Notes: generated by a model not told the origin, from the letters alone. Shown: positions 14,662-24,208, counted from the first letter of the stretch. The stretch: DNA of 64,000 bases from Janibacter sp. DB-40 (GCF_029510815.1 NZ_CP120360.1:1736001-1800000), one strand, 5' to 3'. A program made the numbers and translations.

Positions 14662-15198
14662 ATGGACTTCACACGACCGACTGCACCAGACCCCTACGAG
14701 ATGCTCCCGGCCACGGCGTCCTTCGACGTCACCAGCGAGGACTTCGTCGACGGCGGGACCCTGCCCGACGCACAGGTCGCCTCCGGCGGCAACCGCAGTC
14801 CGCAGCTGTCCTGGTCCGGCGCGCCGGAGGGGACGAAGAGCTTCGCTGTCTCCTGCTTCGACCCGGACGCCCCCACTCCGGCCGGCTTCTGGCACTGGAC
14901 CGTGGTCGACCTGCCCGCGGACACGACCTCGCTGCCGGCGGACGCCGGGGCCGAGGGTGGCGCGAACCTCCCCGAGGGCGCCTTCATGACCACCACCGAC
15001 AACGGCACTCGGGACTTCGGCGGGGCCGCCCCGCCGGAGGGCGACATGGTGCACCGCTACTTCTTCGCTGTGCACGCCCTCGACGTCGAGCCGGGTGGTC
15101 TCGGCATCGACGGCGACGTCAGCTGCACGGTCGCGGCGTTCACCTACCTGCCACACACGCTCGGCCGGGCCGTCATCACCGGCACCTACCAGGCCTGA
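14662..15198 (+). CDS. YbhB/YbcL (PEBP / Raf-kinase-inhibitor-like) protein
   Basis: A 178-residue cytosolic protein of the phosphatidylethanolamine-binding family. The ligand-site signatures are visible: [19 protein letters not shown] (residues 74-92) and the later [15 protein letters not shown] (128-142). Bacterial members have no settled function; kinase inhibition or small-anion binding has been proposed. ATG 14662 is chosen because of the TAGGGT box seven bases upstream and because the family begins shortly before the first strand. It is divergent from the HNH gene. Confidence 0.9.
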   Translation: MDFTRPTAPDPYEMLPATASFDVTSEDFVDGGTLPDAQVASGGNRSPQLSWSGAPEGTKSFAVSCFDPDAPTPAGFWHWTVVDLPADTTSLPADAGAEGGANLPEGAFMTTTDNGTRDFGGAAPPEGDMVHRYFFAVHALDVEPGGLGIDGDVSCTVAAFTYLPHTLGRAVITGTYQA

Positions 15199-15243
15199 GC
15201 GCGGCTGCAGTCCGGCGGGGCCGTGGGCCGACGGGGCTGCGGG

Positions 15244-16053
15244 TCAGCGCACCCGCAGCTCCCACGCGGCCACGGCTCCCGCGGCCGCGACGTTGAGCGA
15301 GTCGACCACGCCGGTCATCGGGATCGTCACCGTGAGGTCGACCTGCCCGAGTGTCCGGCGCGCCAGCCCGTCGCCCTCGGTGCCCAGGACCAGCGCGAGG
15401 CGCTCGGGCGGGTCGGCCGACAGCTCGTCGAGCCCGACCGCGTCCGGCGCCAACGCCAGTGCCGCCACCGTGAACCCGGCCTCGCGCAGTGCCTCGATGC
15501 CGCCGGGCCACGGGTCGATCCGTGTCCACGGCACCTGGAAGACCGTGCCCATCGAGACCCGGATGGCCCGCCGGTAGAGCGGGTCGGCACACCTGGGTGT
15601 CACGAGGACGGCGTCCGTCCCCAGCGCCGCAGCAGAACGGAAGACGGCACCGACGTTGGTGTGGTCGACGACGTCCTCGATCACGAGCACGCGGCGGGCT
15701 CCGTCGAGCACCTGGGCCAGCGACGGCAGCTGCGGTCGGTGCATCGAGGCCAGCGCACCGCGGTGCAGGTTGTACCCGGTGATCCCCTCGATCACCTCCG
15801 CCGTCCCGGTGTAGACCGGGACCCCCTTCGCCTCCGCCTCCTCGACGATGTCGGCGAGGTCGGTCAACCACCGCTCCCCCATGAGGAAGGCGCGTGGTTC
15901 GTGACCGGTGGAGAGGGCGCGGCGGATGACCTTCTCGCTCTCGGCGAGGTAGAGCCCCCCGGCCGGCTCGAGGAGGCGTCGCATCTTCACGTCGGTCAGC
16001 CCGACGAAGTCGCGCAGGCGTTCGTCCCCGGGGTCGGTGATGGTGATCGGCAC
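15244..16053 (-). CDS. TrmH/SpoU family RNA 2'-O-methyltransferase
   Basis: A 269-residue SPOUT methyltransferase. An N-terminal L30e-like substrate domain (about 1-95) precedes the knotted SpoU domain, with motif 1 in VVDHTNVGAVFRSAAALG (about 124-141), motif 2 in LALVLGTEGDGL (about 218-229) and motif 3 in TIPMTGVVDSLNVAAAGAV (about 241-259). It methylates a ribose in rRNA or tRNA using S-adenosylmethionine; the target nucleotide is not predictable. TAGCCT lies six bases before GTG 16053, so a leaderless message is likely. This -10 overlaps the stop codon of the TSUP gene upstream. Confidence 0.92.
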   Translation of the reverse strand: MPITITDPGDERLRDFVGLTDVKMRRLLEPAGGLYLAESEKVIRRALSTGHEPRAFLMGERWLTDLADIVEEAEAKGVPVYTGTAEVIEGITGYNLHRGALASMHRPQLPSLAQVLDGARRVLVIEDVVDHTNVGAVFRSAAALGTDAVLVTPRCADPLYRRAIRVSMGTVFQVPWTRIDPWPGGIEALREAGFTVAALALAPDAVGLDELSADPPERLALVLGTEGDGLARRTLGQVDLTVTIPMTGVVDSLNVAAAGAVAAWELRVR

Positions 16054-16059
16054 GGGACG

Positions 16060-16065
16060 AGGCTA
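16060..16065 (-). promoter_or_regulatory. Candidate -10 for the SpoU methyltransferase (leaderless)
   Basis: TAGCCT on the minus strand ends six bases before GTG 16053 and overlaps the TAG stop (16065-16063) of the upstream TSUP gene. Confidence 0.5.
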
Positions 16066-16788
16066 GAGCAGGGTGCGGAGGATGACGCCGAGGCTGGCCA
16101 CGACGCAGAAGGCCAGGACGACCCGGCGCAGGGCCCTCGCGTCCAGCCGCGAGCGCACCGGCCCCGCCAGCAGGTGCCCCGCGACGACGAAGGGCCACCA
16201 CGTGACCCCGGCCCGCAGCTGCTCGGCGCTCACCTGACCGGCCAGGGCCAGTCCCGCGAGGCTCACGCCCGTCCCGACGATGAAGAAGACGGCCAGGGTG
16301 GCGCGCAGGCGGTGCGGTGGTTCGTGCTGCATCGCCAGCGCCATGAAGGGGCCACCGATCGACGCGGCGGTCCCGGAGACCCCGCTGATGCCCCCAGCGG
16401 TCAGCATGCTGCCCCTGGTGGGCCGGATGTCCACGGCCCTGACCGAGACGGCCACGGTGACCAGGATGAGCACCCCGACGAGCAGGGCGATGGCGTCGGC
16501 GGAGGTCACGGCCACGATGACGATGCCCAGGGGTGTGGCCAGCAGGCGGGCCACGAGGGACCAGCCGAGCGGCTGCCAGGAGATCTCCCGCGGTCCGCTC
16601 GCGAGCTGCACGAAGGGCAGGAAGATCGCGCACACCATCAACGACACCGGCATCAGCTGCGGCTCGACCACGACGACCAGCGGCGCCGAGACGACCGCGA
16701 TGCCGAAGCCGATCGAGGACTGGACGAACGCTCCGATCCCCACGGCCATCCCGAGAGCGAGGATCGTCGGGTCGAGCCAGGCCGTCAC
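16063..16788 (-). CDS. TauE/SafE (TSUP) family permease, second of pair
   Basis: A 241-residue membrane protein with about eight hydrophobic segments. The TSUP repeats are seen as GIGAFVQSSIGFGIAVVSAPL (given in two parts: GIGAFVQSSIGFG and IAVVSAPL) near the N-terminus and GISGVSGTAASIGGPFMALA in mid-protein. TSUP proteins export or import sulfite, sulfoacetate or other organosulfur anions. GTG 16788 overlaps the stop of the first TSUP gene as GTGA, so the two are translationally coupled and may form a heteromeric or redundant pair. The substrate is unknown. Confidence 0.88.
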   Translation of the reverse strand: MTAWLDPTILALGMAVGIGAFVQSSIGFGIAVVSAPLVVVVEPQLMPVSLMVCAIFLPFVQLASGPREISWQPLGWSLVARLLATPLGIVIVAVTSADAIALLVGVLILVTVAVSVRAVDIRPTRGSMLTAGGISGVSGTAASIGGPFMALAMQHEPPHRLRATLAVFFIVGTGVSLAGLALAGQVSAEQLRAGVTWWPFVVAGHLLAGPVRSRLDARALRRVVLAFCVVASLGVILRTLL

Positions 16789-17558
16789 GGGAAGAAGACG
16801 AACTTGACGAGGCCGACGAGACCGACGACGACGATGACGGCGCGCAGGACGTTCGGCGCCAGCCGCCGGCCGTAGCGGGCCCCGAGGACACCGCCGATGA
16901 TCGCGCCGACGGCGACGAGACCCGCGATCCGCCAGTCGACGAGGTCGGGCTCGACGATGATGAAGACGAGGGACGCGACGGCGTTGACGATGGTGCCCAG
17001 GACGTTCTTCAGCCCGTTGAGCGCCTGCAGCCGCTCCGTCGACAGCGCCGAGAGCAGACCGATGAGGATGACTCCCTGCGCCGCGCCGAAGTAGCCGCCG
17101 TACACGCCGGCCAGGAGCACCCCCGCCATGAGGGCCGCGACCTGCCAGACGGGGACCCTGCCGCCCTCGTGGTGGTGTCGCCTGGCCCAGGCGGACAGTC
17201 GCGGGCCGAGGACGACGAGCAGGATGCCGATGGCGATGAGCACGGGGACGACCGTGGCGAAGGCCTCCGGCGGGAGCACGAGCAGGAGCAGGGCGCCGAT
17301 GATGGCGCCGAGGACCGACATGGGGATCAGCTGGGCGACCTTGCGTCCCATGCCCTTCATCTCGGGCAGGTAGCCGATCGTCCCGCTGATGCCGCCGGCG
17401 ACGAGGCCGACGGAGTTGGAGATGTTGGCCGTCAGGGGCGGCACGCCGAGCACGAGCAGCGTCGGGAAGGTCACGAGCGTGCCGGACCCCACGAGGGTGT
17501 TGATGCCGCCCGCCCACACGGCAGCGAGCACCACTGCACCGATCTCGAGCCAGGACAC
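16785..17558 (-). CDS. TauE/SafE (TSUP) family permease, first of pair
   Basis: A 257-residue polytopic membrane protein with about eight helices. The family motifs are AGGINTLVGSGTLVTFPTLL (residues 16-35), AGVYGGYFGAAQGVI in the second half, and a conserved ANISNSVGL segment. Like other TSUP proteins it probably moves a small sulfur- or carbon-containing anion, but specificity is unknown. GTG 17558 lies six bases after TAGGGT (17570-17565), pointing to a leaderless message. The second TSUP gene follows with a four-base overlap. Confidence 0.9.
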   Translation of the reverse strand: MSWLEIGAVVLAAVWAGGINTLVGSGTLVTFPTLLVLGVPPLTANISNSVGLVAGGISGTIGYLPEMKGMGRKVAQLIPMSVLGAIIGALLLLVLPPEAFATVVPVLIAIGILLVVLGPRLSAWARRHHHEGGRVPVWQVAALMAGVLLAGVYGGYFGAAQGVILIGLLSALSTERLQALNGLKNVLGTIVNAVASLVFIIVEPDLVDWRIAGLVAVGAIIGGVLGARYGRRLAPNVLRAVIVVVGLVGLVKFVFFP

Positions 17559-17564
17559 CCGGTC

Positions 17565-17570
17565 ACCCTA
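17565..17570 (-). promoter_or_regulatory. Candidate -10 for the TSUP pair (leaderless)
   Basis: TAGGGT on the minus strand, six bases upstream of GTG 17558. Confidence 0.5.
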
Positions 17571-17592
17571 GACCGCGTGGACCACGGAGGCG

Positions 17593-17644
17593 GCGCCGGT
17601 CCGCCTGTCAGCCCCGCGCGCCGGTCCGCCTGTCAGCCCCGCGC
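17593..17644. repeat. Tandem duplication of a 25-bp unit at a gene end
   Basis: Two exact copies of a 25-bp unit (17593-17617 and 17618-17642, beginning GCGCCGGTCCGCC) plus two further bases. The unit contains the last codons and TGA stop of the ABC ATPase gene (stop at 17635-17633), so the stop is repeated 25 bases downstream in the same frame register of the unit. It looks like a recent slippage or replication duplication. Confidence 0.85.
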
Positions 17645-18418
17645 ACGGGAGGACCAGCGCTGCCCGTGCTGCTCCAGCACGAGGTCGAGGCCGAAGGTCT
17701 CCGAGAGGTTGGCCTCGGTCAGCGTCAGCTCGATGGGCCCCTGGGCGACGACGCGGCCCTCGCGCAGCATGAGCACGTCGGTGAAGTTCGGCGGGATCTC
17801 CTCGACGTGGTGGGTCACCATGACCACCGCGGGCGCCTCGAGGTCGGCGGCGATCTCGCCGAGCCGGGCGACGAGGTCCTCCCGGCCGCCGAGGTCGAGC
17901 CCGGCGGTCGGCTCGTCGAGGAGCATCAGCTCGGGGTCGGTCATCAGGGCCCGCGCGATCTGCACGCGCTTGCGCTCCCCCTCCGACAGCGTCCCGAAGG
18001 GCCGCTCGGCCAGGTGCGCCACCCCGAGCACGTCGAGCAGCTCACGGGCGCGTCCGTGGTCGAGGTCCTCGTAGGACTCCCGCCACCGGCCGACGACTCC
18101 CCACGAGGCGGTGACGACGACGTCCTGGACCCTCTCCCCCTTCGGGATCCGCTCGGCGAGCGCCGCCGAGGACAGGCCGATCCGCGGACGCAGGTCGAAC
18201 ACGTCGACGGTGCCGAGCACCTCGCCGAGGATGCCGACGACACCGCTCGTCGGATGCATGCGGGCGGCGGCGAGCTGGAGGAGGGTGGTCTTGCCGGCTC
18301 CGTTGGGGCCGAGGATGACCCAGCGTTGCCCCTCCTCGACCTCCCAGTCGACGTCGGCGAGCAGCGTGGTGGCGCCACGCACCACGGTGGCACCGGCGAG
18401 GGCGAGGACATCACTCAT
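17633..18418 (-). CDS. ABC transporter ATP-binding protein
   Basis: A 261-residue stand-alone ABC ATPase. Walker A is GPNGAGKTT (about 38-46), the signature is LSEGERKRVQIA (about 144-155), Walker B is LMLLDEPTAGLD (about 163-174), and the switch His is in VMVTHHVEEIP. No permease gene is adjacent, so the partner is unknown; the sequence resembles the orphan 'YtrE/molybdate-like' ATPases common in actinobacteria. ATG 18418 is six bases from TAGGGT (18430-18425), suggesting a leaderless mRNA. A 25-bp tandem duplication covers its 3' end. Confidence 0.9.
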   Translation of the reverse strand: MSDVLALAGATVVRGATTLLADVDWEVEEGQRWVILGPNGAGKTTLLQLAAARMHPTSGVVGILGEVLGTVDVFDLRPRIGLSSAALAERIPKGERVQDVVVTASWGVVGRWRESYEDLDHGRARELLDVLGVAHLAERPFGTLSEGERKRVQIARALMTDPELMLLDEPTAGLDLGGREDLVARLGEIAADLEAPAVVMVTHHVEEIPPNFTDVLMLREGRVVAQGPIELTLTEANLSETFGLDLVLEQHGQRWSSRARG

Positions 18419-18424
18419 GCCCCG

Positions 18425-18430
18425 ACCCTA
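18425..18430 (-). promoter_or_regulatory. Candidate -10 for the ABC ATPase (leaderless)
   Basis: TAGGGT on the minus strand, six bases upstream of ATG 18418. It sits back to back with the -10 of the divergent gene at 18456 (12 bases apart). Confidence 0.5.
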
Positions 18431-18442
18431 ACCGCCGGTCCC

Positions 18443-18448
18443 TATCAT
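18443..18448 (+). promoter_or_regulatory. Candidate -10 for the 18456 gene (leaderless)
   Basis: TATCAT, seven bases before ATG 18456. Confidence 0.55.
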
Positions 18449-18455
18449 CGGTGAG

Positions 18456-19211
18456 ATGCACGAACTGCCCGCTTCCGTCCGTGTCGCCCTGTGGGTCACC
18501 CACGCCTGGGCCGACGGCACGAGGATGCCCGATGCCCTCCGGCGGGCGCTGCCGGACGTCGACCACACCGAGGGCCTGCGCGAGCAGCTCGACCTGTGGC
18601 GCGACCTCGGCGAGGCGGCCGTGCTCGTCGCCCTCCCCGGTCCCGGGCACACCGCCGGTCTGCCCCGGTGCGGGCCTGTCGCCACCGAGGCTGCGGTCGA
18701 GGCGGGCGAGGCCCTCTTCGTGCCCGGTCTGGGCGGCATGCTCGTGCCGGAGCACTCCTCGTACGGCTCCGCGGGCGCCACGGCGCACCGGATCGACTGG
18801 GTGGCCCACGACTCCGACCCGGTGCCGGTCCACCGGATCGAGGCGCTCGACCACTCCCAGCTCGAGCGCCACCTGCGCCAGCGGGTGCTCGCCGCCGTCG
18901 ACGACCTCGAGGACATCGACGGTCGGCCGTGGTCGAGCGACATCGCCCACGACCTCGTCGACGACCGCCTCGGCGCCGACTGGGCCCTGCCGCCGCAGCT
19001 CCCCGACCGGGCGCGCAGCGTCATCGGGATGGCGGCCACCCTCTCCGTCGCCGCCACGCTCGGCCTGGAGCACTCCGGCGCGCTCTCCGCGGCCCACGAG
19101 CACACGCGCGCGAGTGCCCTGCGCTCCCTGCACCGGGACGCCGAGCGGACGCTCGCCGACGCGACCAACGCCGCCTGCGCCACCTTCGCCGGCTGGGTGC
19201 CCACGCGGTGA
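18456..19211 (+). CDS. Conserved hypothetical protein
   Basis: A 251-residue soluble protein beginning MHELPASVRVALWVTHAWAD. The N-terminal part reads like a helical domain that precedes RCGPVATEAAVEAGEALFVPG in mid-sequence (residues 70-90). The C-terminal half is helical and Ala-rich. I do not recognise a named domain. Similar unnamed proteins seem restricted to actinobacteria, judging by composition only. ATG 18456 is seven bases from TATCAT, so a leaderless transcript divergent from the ABC ATPase is likely. A short remnant resembling an acetyltransferase follows it. Confidence 0.75.
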   Translation: MHELPASVRVALWVTHAWADGTRMPDALRRALPDVDHTEGLREQLDLWRDLGEAAVLVALPGPGHTAGLPRCGPVATEAAVEAGEALFVPGLGGMLVPEHSSYGSAGATAHRIDWVAHDSDPVPVHRIEALDHSQLERHLRQRVLAAVDDLEDIDGRPWSSDIAHDLVDDRLGADWALPPQLPDRARSVIGMAATLSVAATLGLEHSGALSAAHEHTRASALRSLHRDAERTLADATNAACATFAGWVPTR

Positions 19212-19445
19212 CGGGCGTCCGGGAGCTGCGGACCGCGCGGTTGCGGTTGCTCCCGGTACGCCCGCACGCGGCAGGAGGCCCGTGACTTCTGGACGCCGCG
19301 CATCCCGGGCCCGCAGTGGATCGGCCACCTCGACTCCGGTCCGGTGGGCTGGTGGGCGCTGTGGCCGCGCGAAGGGGGCCGGGTCCGTCGTCGAGGACCC
19401 CCTGCCGGGGGCCGAGCTCGGCGAGGTCATCGCCGAGGTCACCCG
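19208..19445 (+). pseudogene. Degenerate remnant, possibly GNAT acetyltransferase
   Basis: GTG 19208 overlaps the preceding stop and opens VTGVRELRTARLRLLPVRPH, which resembles the first strand of GNAT acetyltransferases (LRTxRLxLxPL), but the frame stops after 25 codons. Protein-like segments continue in other frames: EARDFWTPRIPGPQWIGHLD, GPVGWWALWP and PGAELGEVIAEVTRQEW. No acetyl-CoA site is left. The call as a GNAT relic is tentative. Confidence 0.3.
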
Positions 19446-20642
19446 TCAGGAGTGGTCGAGCACCGAGGCGTAGACCTGCATCGTGCGGTCACCGATACTC
19501 GCCCAGGAGAACTGCTCCACCGCGCGCTGCCGGCCCGCGGCACCCCGCGCGGCGGCGCGCTGCGGGTCGGCGAGCGCCTCGGTGAGCGCAGCCGCGAGGT
19601 CACGCTCGAAGACCGCGGTGTCCACGGGCGTCCCGGTCCCGTCCTGCACCTGCTCGATGGGCACCAGCCACCCGGTCCCGCCGTCGACGACGACCTCGGG
19701 GATCCCACCGGTGGCGGTCGCGACGACGGGCAGCCCGCACGCCATCGCCTCGAGGTTGACGATGCCGAGCGGCTCGTAGACCGAGGGGCAGGCGAAGACC
19801 GTCGCCGAGGTCAGCAGGGCGATCACCTCGTGCCGCGGCAGCATCTCCGGGATCCAGACGACCCCGTCGCGCTCCCGGCGCAGGTCGGCGATGAGCCCCT
19901 CGACCTCGGCGAGCAGCTCCGAGGTGTCCGGCGCCCCGGCGCACAGGACGAGCTGGACGTCCGCGGGCAGGTCCTTCGCCGCGCGGAGCAGGTGCGGCAG
20001 ACCCTTCTGCCGGGTGATCCGCCCGACGAAGACGACGGACGGACGCTCGGGGTCGACCCCGTGCCGACGCACGACGTCGAGGTCCTCCCCGGGCTGCCAC
20101 AGCTGCGAGTCGATGCCGTTGTGCACCACGTGCACCCGCGCCGGGTCGATGGCCGGATAGCTGCGCAGGATGTCCGCACGCATCCCCGCACTGACGGCGA
20201 TGACCGCGGAGGCGGACTCGTAGGCGGAGCGCTCCACCCACGAGGAGAGCCGGTAGCCACCGCCGAGCTGCTCGGCCTTCCACGGCCGCAACGGCTCGAG
20301 GCTGTGCGCGGACACGATGTGCGGGACGCCGTGCAGGAGCGAGGCGGTGTGCCCGGCGAAGTTCGCGTACCAGGTGTGGCTGTGCACCAGGTCCGCACCG
20401 CCGCAGTCCGCGGCCATGGCGAGGTCGACACCCATCGTCGTCAACGCCGCGTTGGCCCCCGACAGGGTGTCCGGCTCTCGGTAGGCGGTCGTCCCCACTT
20501 CGTCCCGGGGCTCGCCGAAGCAGCGCACCCGCACGTCCGTGTCGCCGCGCTCGCGCAGGGCGCGGCTGAGCTCCGCCACGTGGACCCCCGCACCGCCGTA
20601 GATCGCCGGAGGGTATTCCTTGGTCAGGATGTCGACGCGCAC
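19446..20642 (-). CDS. glgA: Glycogen synthase / ADP-glucose glucosyltransferase (GlgA/GlgM type)
   Basis: A 398-residue GT-B glycosyltransferase of the actinobacterial GlgA branch. N-terminal KEYPPAIYGGAGVHVAELSR (residues 8-27) binds ADP-glucose, VHSHTWYANFAGH follows, and the catalytic E-x7-E region reads EPLGIVNLEAMACGLPVVAT. In mycobacteria this enzyme (GlgM) makes maltose-1-phosphate from ADP-glucose and glucose-1-phosphate for the GlgE route; either role is possible. GTG 20642 (MRVDILTKEYPP) is chosen by homology and by TACGCT six bases upstream. It is divergent from glgC with 58 bases between starts, so ADP-glucose supply and use are co-located. Confidence 0.93.
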   Translation of the reverse strand: MRVDILTKEYPPAIYGGAGVHVAELSRALRERGDTDVRVRCFGEPRDEVGTTAYREPDTLSGANAALTTMGVDLAMAADCGGADLVHSHTWYANFAGHTASLLHGVPHIVSAHSLEPLRPWKAEQLGGGYRLSSWVERSAYESASAVIAVSAGMRADILRSYPAIDPARVHVVHNGIDSQLWQPGEDLDVVRRHGVDPERPSVVFVGRITRQKGLPHLLRAAKDLPADVQLVLCAGAPDTSELLAEVEGLIADLRRERDGVVWIPEMLPRHEVIALLTSATVFACPSVYEPLGIVNLEAMACGLPVVATATGGIPEVVVDGGTGWLVPIEQVQDGTGTPVDTAVFERDLAAALTEALADPQRAAARGAAGRQRAVEQFSWASIGDRTMQVYASVLDHS

Positions 20643-20648
20643 CTGCAC

Positions 20649-20674
20649 AGCGTAGGCCTGAACCGAGTAGGTTC
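20649..20674. promoter_or_regulatory. Divergent glgA-glgC promoter region
   Basis: TACGCT on the minus strand (20654-20649) lies six bases before glgA GTG 20642. For glgC, TAGGTT at 20668-20673 is a plausible -10, followed by GAAGGGAG as ribosome site. An inverted repeat GAACC-GAGTA-GGTTC (20660-20674) overlaps the glgC -10 and may bind a regulator. Confidence 0.45.
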
Positions 20675-20700
20675 GGCGGTGAGCGAAGGGAGTGTGTCCG

Positions 20701-21948
20701 ATGCCTGGTGGAAAGCACCCGAAGGTCCTTGCGATCGTCCTCGCCGGTGGCGAGGGCAAGCGCCTGATGCCGCTCACGGCGGATCGGGCCAAGCCGGCGG
20801 TGCCCTTCGGGGGCATCTACCGCCTCGTCGACTTCGCGCTGAGCAACGTCGTCAACTCCGGCTACGCGAAGATCATCGTGCTCACCCAGTACAAGTCGCA
20901 CAGCCTCGACCGGCACGTCAGCCAGGCCTGGCGGCTGGCCTCGCCGCTGGGGCACTACGTCGCGCCCGTGCCGGCCCAGCAGCGCCGCGGCAAGAGCTGG
21001 TACACGGGCAGTGCGGACGCGATCTACCAGTCCTTCAACGCGATCGTCGACGAGCGACCCGAGCTCGTGGTCGTCGTCGGGGCCGACCACGTCTACCGGA
21101 TGGACTTCTCCGACATGGTCACCCAGCACCGCGAGTCGGGCGCGGACTGCACGGTGGCCGCGATCCGGCAGCCGATCGAGCAGGCGGGCCAGTTCGGGGT
21201 CATGGAGGTCGGCGAGGACGGACGTCGCATCACCGCCTTCCGGGAGAAGCCGAGCGACGCGCAGGGGCTGCCCGACGCGCCGCACGAGGTGTTCGCGTCG
21301 ATGGGCAACTACGTCTTCAGCACCGAGGCACTCATGGACGCGATCCGCGCCGACGCCGAGACCGAGTCCACGCACGACATGGGCGGCGACATCGTGCCCG
21401 CCTTCGTCGAGCGCGGCAGCGCGTACGCCTACGACTTCGCGGACAACACCGTCCCCGGGTCCACCGACCGCGACCGGGGCTACTGGCGCGACGTCGGCAC
21501 CATGGACAGCTACTTCGACGCGCACATGGACCTGACCTCAGTCCTGCCGGTCTTCAACCTCTACAACTACGACTGGCCGATCAACACCCACCAGGGTGCC
21601 TTCCCCCCGGCGAAGTTCGTCCACGCGGACGGTGAACGCGCCGGCGGGGCGACGAACTCGATCGTCTCCCCCGGCGTCGTCGTCTCCGGGGGCCACGTGG
21701 ACAACTCGGTCCTCTCCCCCGGCGTCTTCGTCCACTCCTACAGCTCGATCAGCGACAGCGTCCTCCTCGACGGGGTCGACATCGGTCGGCACGCCCGGCT
21801 GGAGCGGGTCATCGTCGACAAGGGCGTGCGCGTGCCCGACGGGATGCACCTGGGTGTCGACGCCGAGGCGGACCGGGCACGCGGGCTGCACGTGACTGCA
21901 TCAGGGATCACAGTCGTCGGCAAGGGACACGTCTTCGACGAGACCTAG
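20701..21948 (+). CDS. glgC: Glucose-1-phosphate adenylyltransferase (ADP-glucose pyrophosphorylase)
   Basis: A 415-residue nucleotidyltransferase that makes ADP-glucose, the committed glycogen precursor. Visible motifs: the nucleotide-binding [20 protein letters not shown] (residues 15-34), the activator/catalytic [27 protein letters not shown] (catalytic Asp), and FREKPSD. The C-terminal left-handed beta-helix follows from about residue 300. ATG 20701 has GAAGGGAG about nine bases upstream and is preferred over GTG 20692. serB follows eleven bases after the stop with its own -10. Confidence 0.95.
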   Translation: MPGGKHPKVLAIVLAGGEGKRLMPLTADRAKPAVPFGGIYRLVDFALSNVVNSGYAKIIVLTQYKSHSLDRHVSQAWRLASPLGHYVAPVPAQQRRGKSWYTGSADAIYQSFNAIVDERPELVVVVGADHVYRMDFSDMVTQHRESGADCTVAAIRQPIEQAGQFGVMEVGEDGRRITAFREKPSDAQGLPDAPHEVFASMGNYVFSTEALMDAIRADAETESTHDMGGDIVPAFVERGSAYAYDFADNTVPGSTDRDRGYWRDVGTMDSYFDAHMDLTSVLPVFNLYNYDWPINTHQGAFPPAKFVHADGERAGGATNSIVSPGVVVSGGHVDNSVLSPGVFVHSYSSISDSVLLDGVDIGRHARLERVIVDKGVRVPDGMHLGVDAEADRARGLHVTASGITVVGKGHVFDET

Positions 21949-21951
21949 ACT
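21946..21951 (+). promoter_or_regulatory. Candidate -10 for serB (leaderless)
   Basis: TAGACT, seven bases before ATG 21959, overlapping the glgC stop codon region. Confidence 0.5.
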
Positions 21952-21958
21952 GCGGCGC

Positions 21959-22654
21959 ATGACTCCACTGCCCGGCGAGGGCCCGATCGCCGTCGTCCTC
22001 GACGTCGACTCCACCCTCATCCAGGACGAGGTCATCGAGCTGATCGCCGACCACGCGGGCACCCGTGAGGAGGTCACGGCCGTCACCGAGGCCGCCATGC
22101 GGGGCGAGCTGGACTTCACCGGGAGCCTGCACGCGCGGGTCGCGACCCTCGAGGGCCTGTCGGCGACGGTCCTCGACCAGGTGCGTGCAGCCGTGCGGCT
22201 CACCCCCGGCGCACGCACCCTCGTCACGACGCTCACCGAGGCCGGCCACGTCGTGGGGATCGTCAGCGGCGGCTTCATGGAAGTCGTCGCCCCACTCGCC
22301 GAGCAGCTGGGCATCGAGACCCTCAGGGCCAACACCCTCGAGGTGGTCGACGGGCACCTCACCGGGGCCGTGCTCGGAGACGTCGTGGACCCGACGACGA
22401 AGGCCGACTTCCTCACCCGCCTGGCGGCCGGGGCGGGCATCGACATGGACCGCACGGTCGCGGTCGGTGACGGCGCGAACGACCTGCAGATGATGGCCGC
22501 CGCCCATCTGGGCATCGCCTTCTGCGCCAAGCCCACCGTCCGCGAGCACGCCGACGTCGCCGTCGACGAGCGGGACCTTCGGCGGATCCTCGAGCTGCTC
22601 GGTATCGATCCCCTGCCCCAGGCGGACGACGAGGGTGGCCACCCTCTCGCGTGA
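21959..22654 (+). CDS. serB: Phosphoserine phosphatase
   Basis: A 231-residue HAD-superfamily hydrolase catalysing the last step of serine biosynthesis. The nucleophile motif is VVLDVDSTLIQDEVIELIA (Asp15 and Asp17), motif II Ser is in IVSGGFMEVV, motif III Lys in TTKADFL, and motif IV in VAVGDGANDLQMMAAA. The length is like the short SerB forms lacking N-terminal ACT domains. A leaderless message is suggested by TAGACT. It is followed convergently by fabI. Confidence 0.93.
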   Translation: MTPLPGEGPIAVVLDVDSTLIQDEVIELIADHAGTREEVTAVTEAAMRGELDFTGSLHARVATLEGLSATVLDQVRAAVRLTPGARTLVTTLTEAGHVVGIVSGGFMEVVAPLAEQLGIETLRANTLEVVDGHLTGAVLGDVVDPTTKADFLTRLAAGAGIDMDRTVAVGDGANDLQMMAAAHLGIAFCAKPTVREHADVAVDERDLRRILELLGIDPLPQADDEGGHPLA

Positions 22655-22664
22655 GTGGGGCGGG

Positions 22665-23420
22665 CTAGAGACCCATCGCGTGCACGCCGCCGTCGACGTG
22701 CAGGATCTCCCCCGTCGTGGCGGGGAACCAGTCGGACAGCAGCATCGTGCACGCCTTGGCGGTGGGCACCGGGTCGCCGACGTCCCAGCCGAGCGGTGCG
22801 CGGTCGTCCCAGTTCTCCTCGAACTGCTCGAAGCCGGGGATCGACTTCGCGGCCGTGGTCTTGATCGGGCCGGCGGCGACGAGGTTGCAGCGCACGCCCT
22901 TCGGTCCGAGGTCGCGCGCGAGGTAGCGGTTGGTCGACTCGAAGGCCGCCTTGGCCACGCCCATCCAGTCGTAGACCGGCCAGGCATAGGAGGCGTCGAA
23001 GGTCAGGCCCACGACCGAACCACCCTCGGCCATCCGCGGCAGCGCGGCGACGGCCAGCGCCTTGAGCGAGAAGGCGGAGACGTGGACCGCGGTCGCGACG
23101 TCCTCCCAGTCGGCCTCGAGGAAGTTGAAGGCACCCTCGGGCGCGAACCCGATCGAGTGCAGCACCCCGTCGAGCGTCTCGGCGTGCTCGCCGACACGGT
23201 CGGCAAGGGCCGCGAGGTCCTCGTCGCTGGTGACGTCGAGCTCGATGACCGGCGCCTCCTGCGGCAGACGCTTGGCGATCGAGCGGGTGATCTTCATGGT
23301 CCGGCCGAAGCTGGTCAGGATCACCTGCGCCCCCTGCTCCTGCGCGAGCTTCGCGACGTGGAAGGCGATCGAGGACTCCATGAGGACGCCCGTGATGAGG
23401 AAGGTCTTGCCGGTGAGCAT
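22665..23420 (-). CDS. fabI: Enoyl-[acyl-carrier-protein] reductase (NADH)
   Basis: A 251-residue short-chain dehydrogenase-type enoyl-ACP reductase of the fatty-acid synthase II cycle. The catalytic pair is Tyr-x6-Lys (YDWMGVAK), characteristic of FabI/InhA rather than FabG. The dinucleotide fold starts at LITGVLMESSIAFHVA, where the Gly-x5-Ser replaces the classic Rossmann glycines, as in FabI. ATG 23420 has AAAGG nearby. It follows fabG (41-base gap), a common actinobacterial fabG-fabI pair; both are likely on one transcript. Confidence 0.94.
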   Translation of the reverse strand: MLTGKTFLITGVLMESSIAFHVAKLAQEQGAQVILTSFGRTMKITRSIAKRLPQEAPVIELDVTSDEDLAALADRVGEHAETLDGVLHSIGFAPEGAFNFLEADWEDVATAVHVSAFSLKALAVAALPRMAEGGSVVGLTFDASYAWPVYDWMGVAKAAFESTNRYLARDLGPKGVRCNLVAAGPIKTTAAKSIPGFEQFEENWDDRAPLGWDVGDPVPTAKACTMLLSDWFPATTGEILHVDGGVHAMGL

Positions 23421-23461
23421 CTGCTGCCTTTCGTCAGGTGGTGTGTCGGACGCGAGCCCGG

Positions 23462-24208
<747 letters not shown>

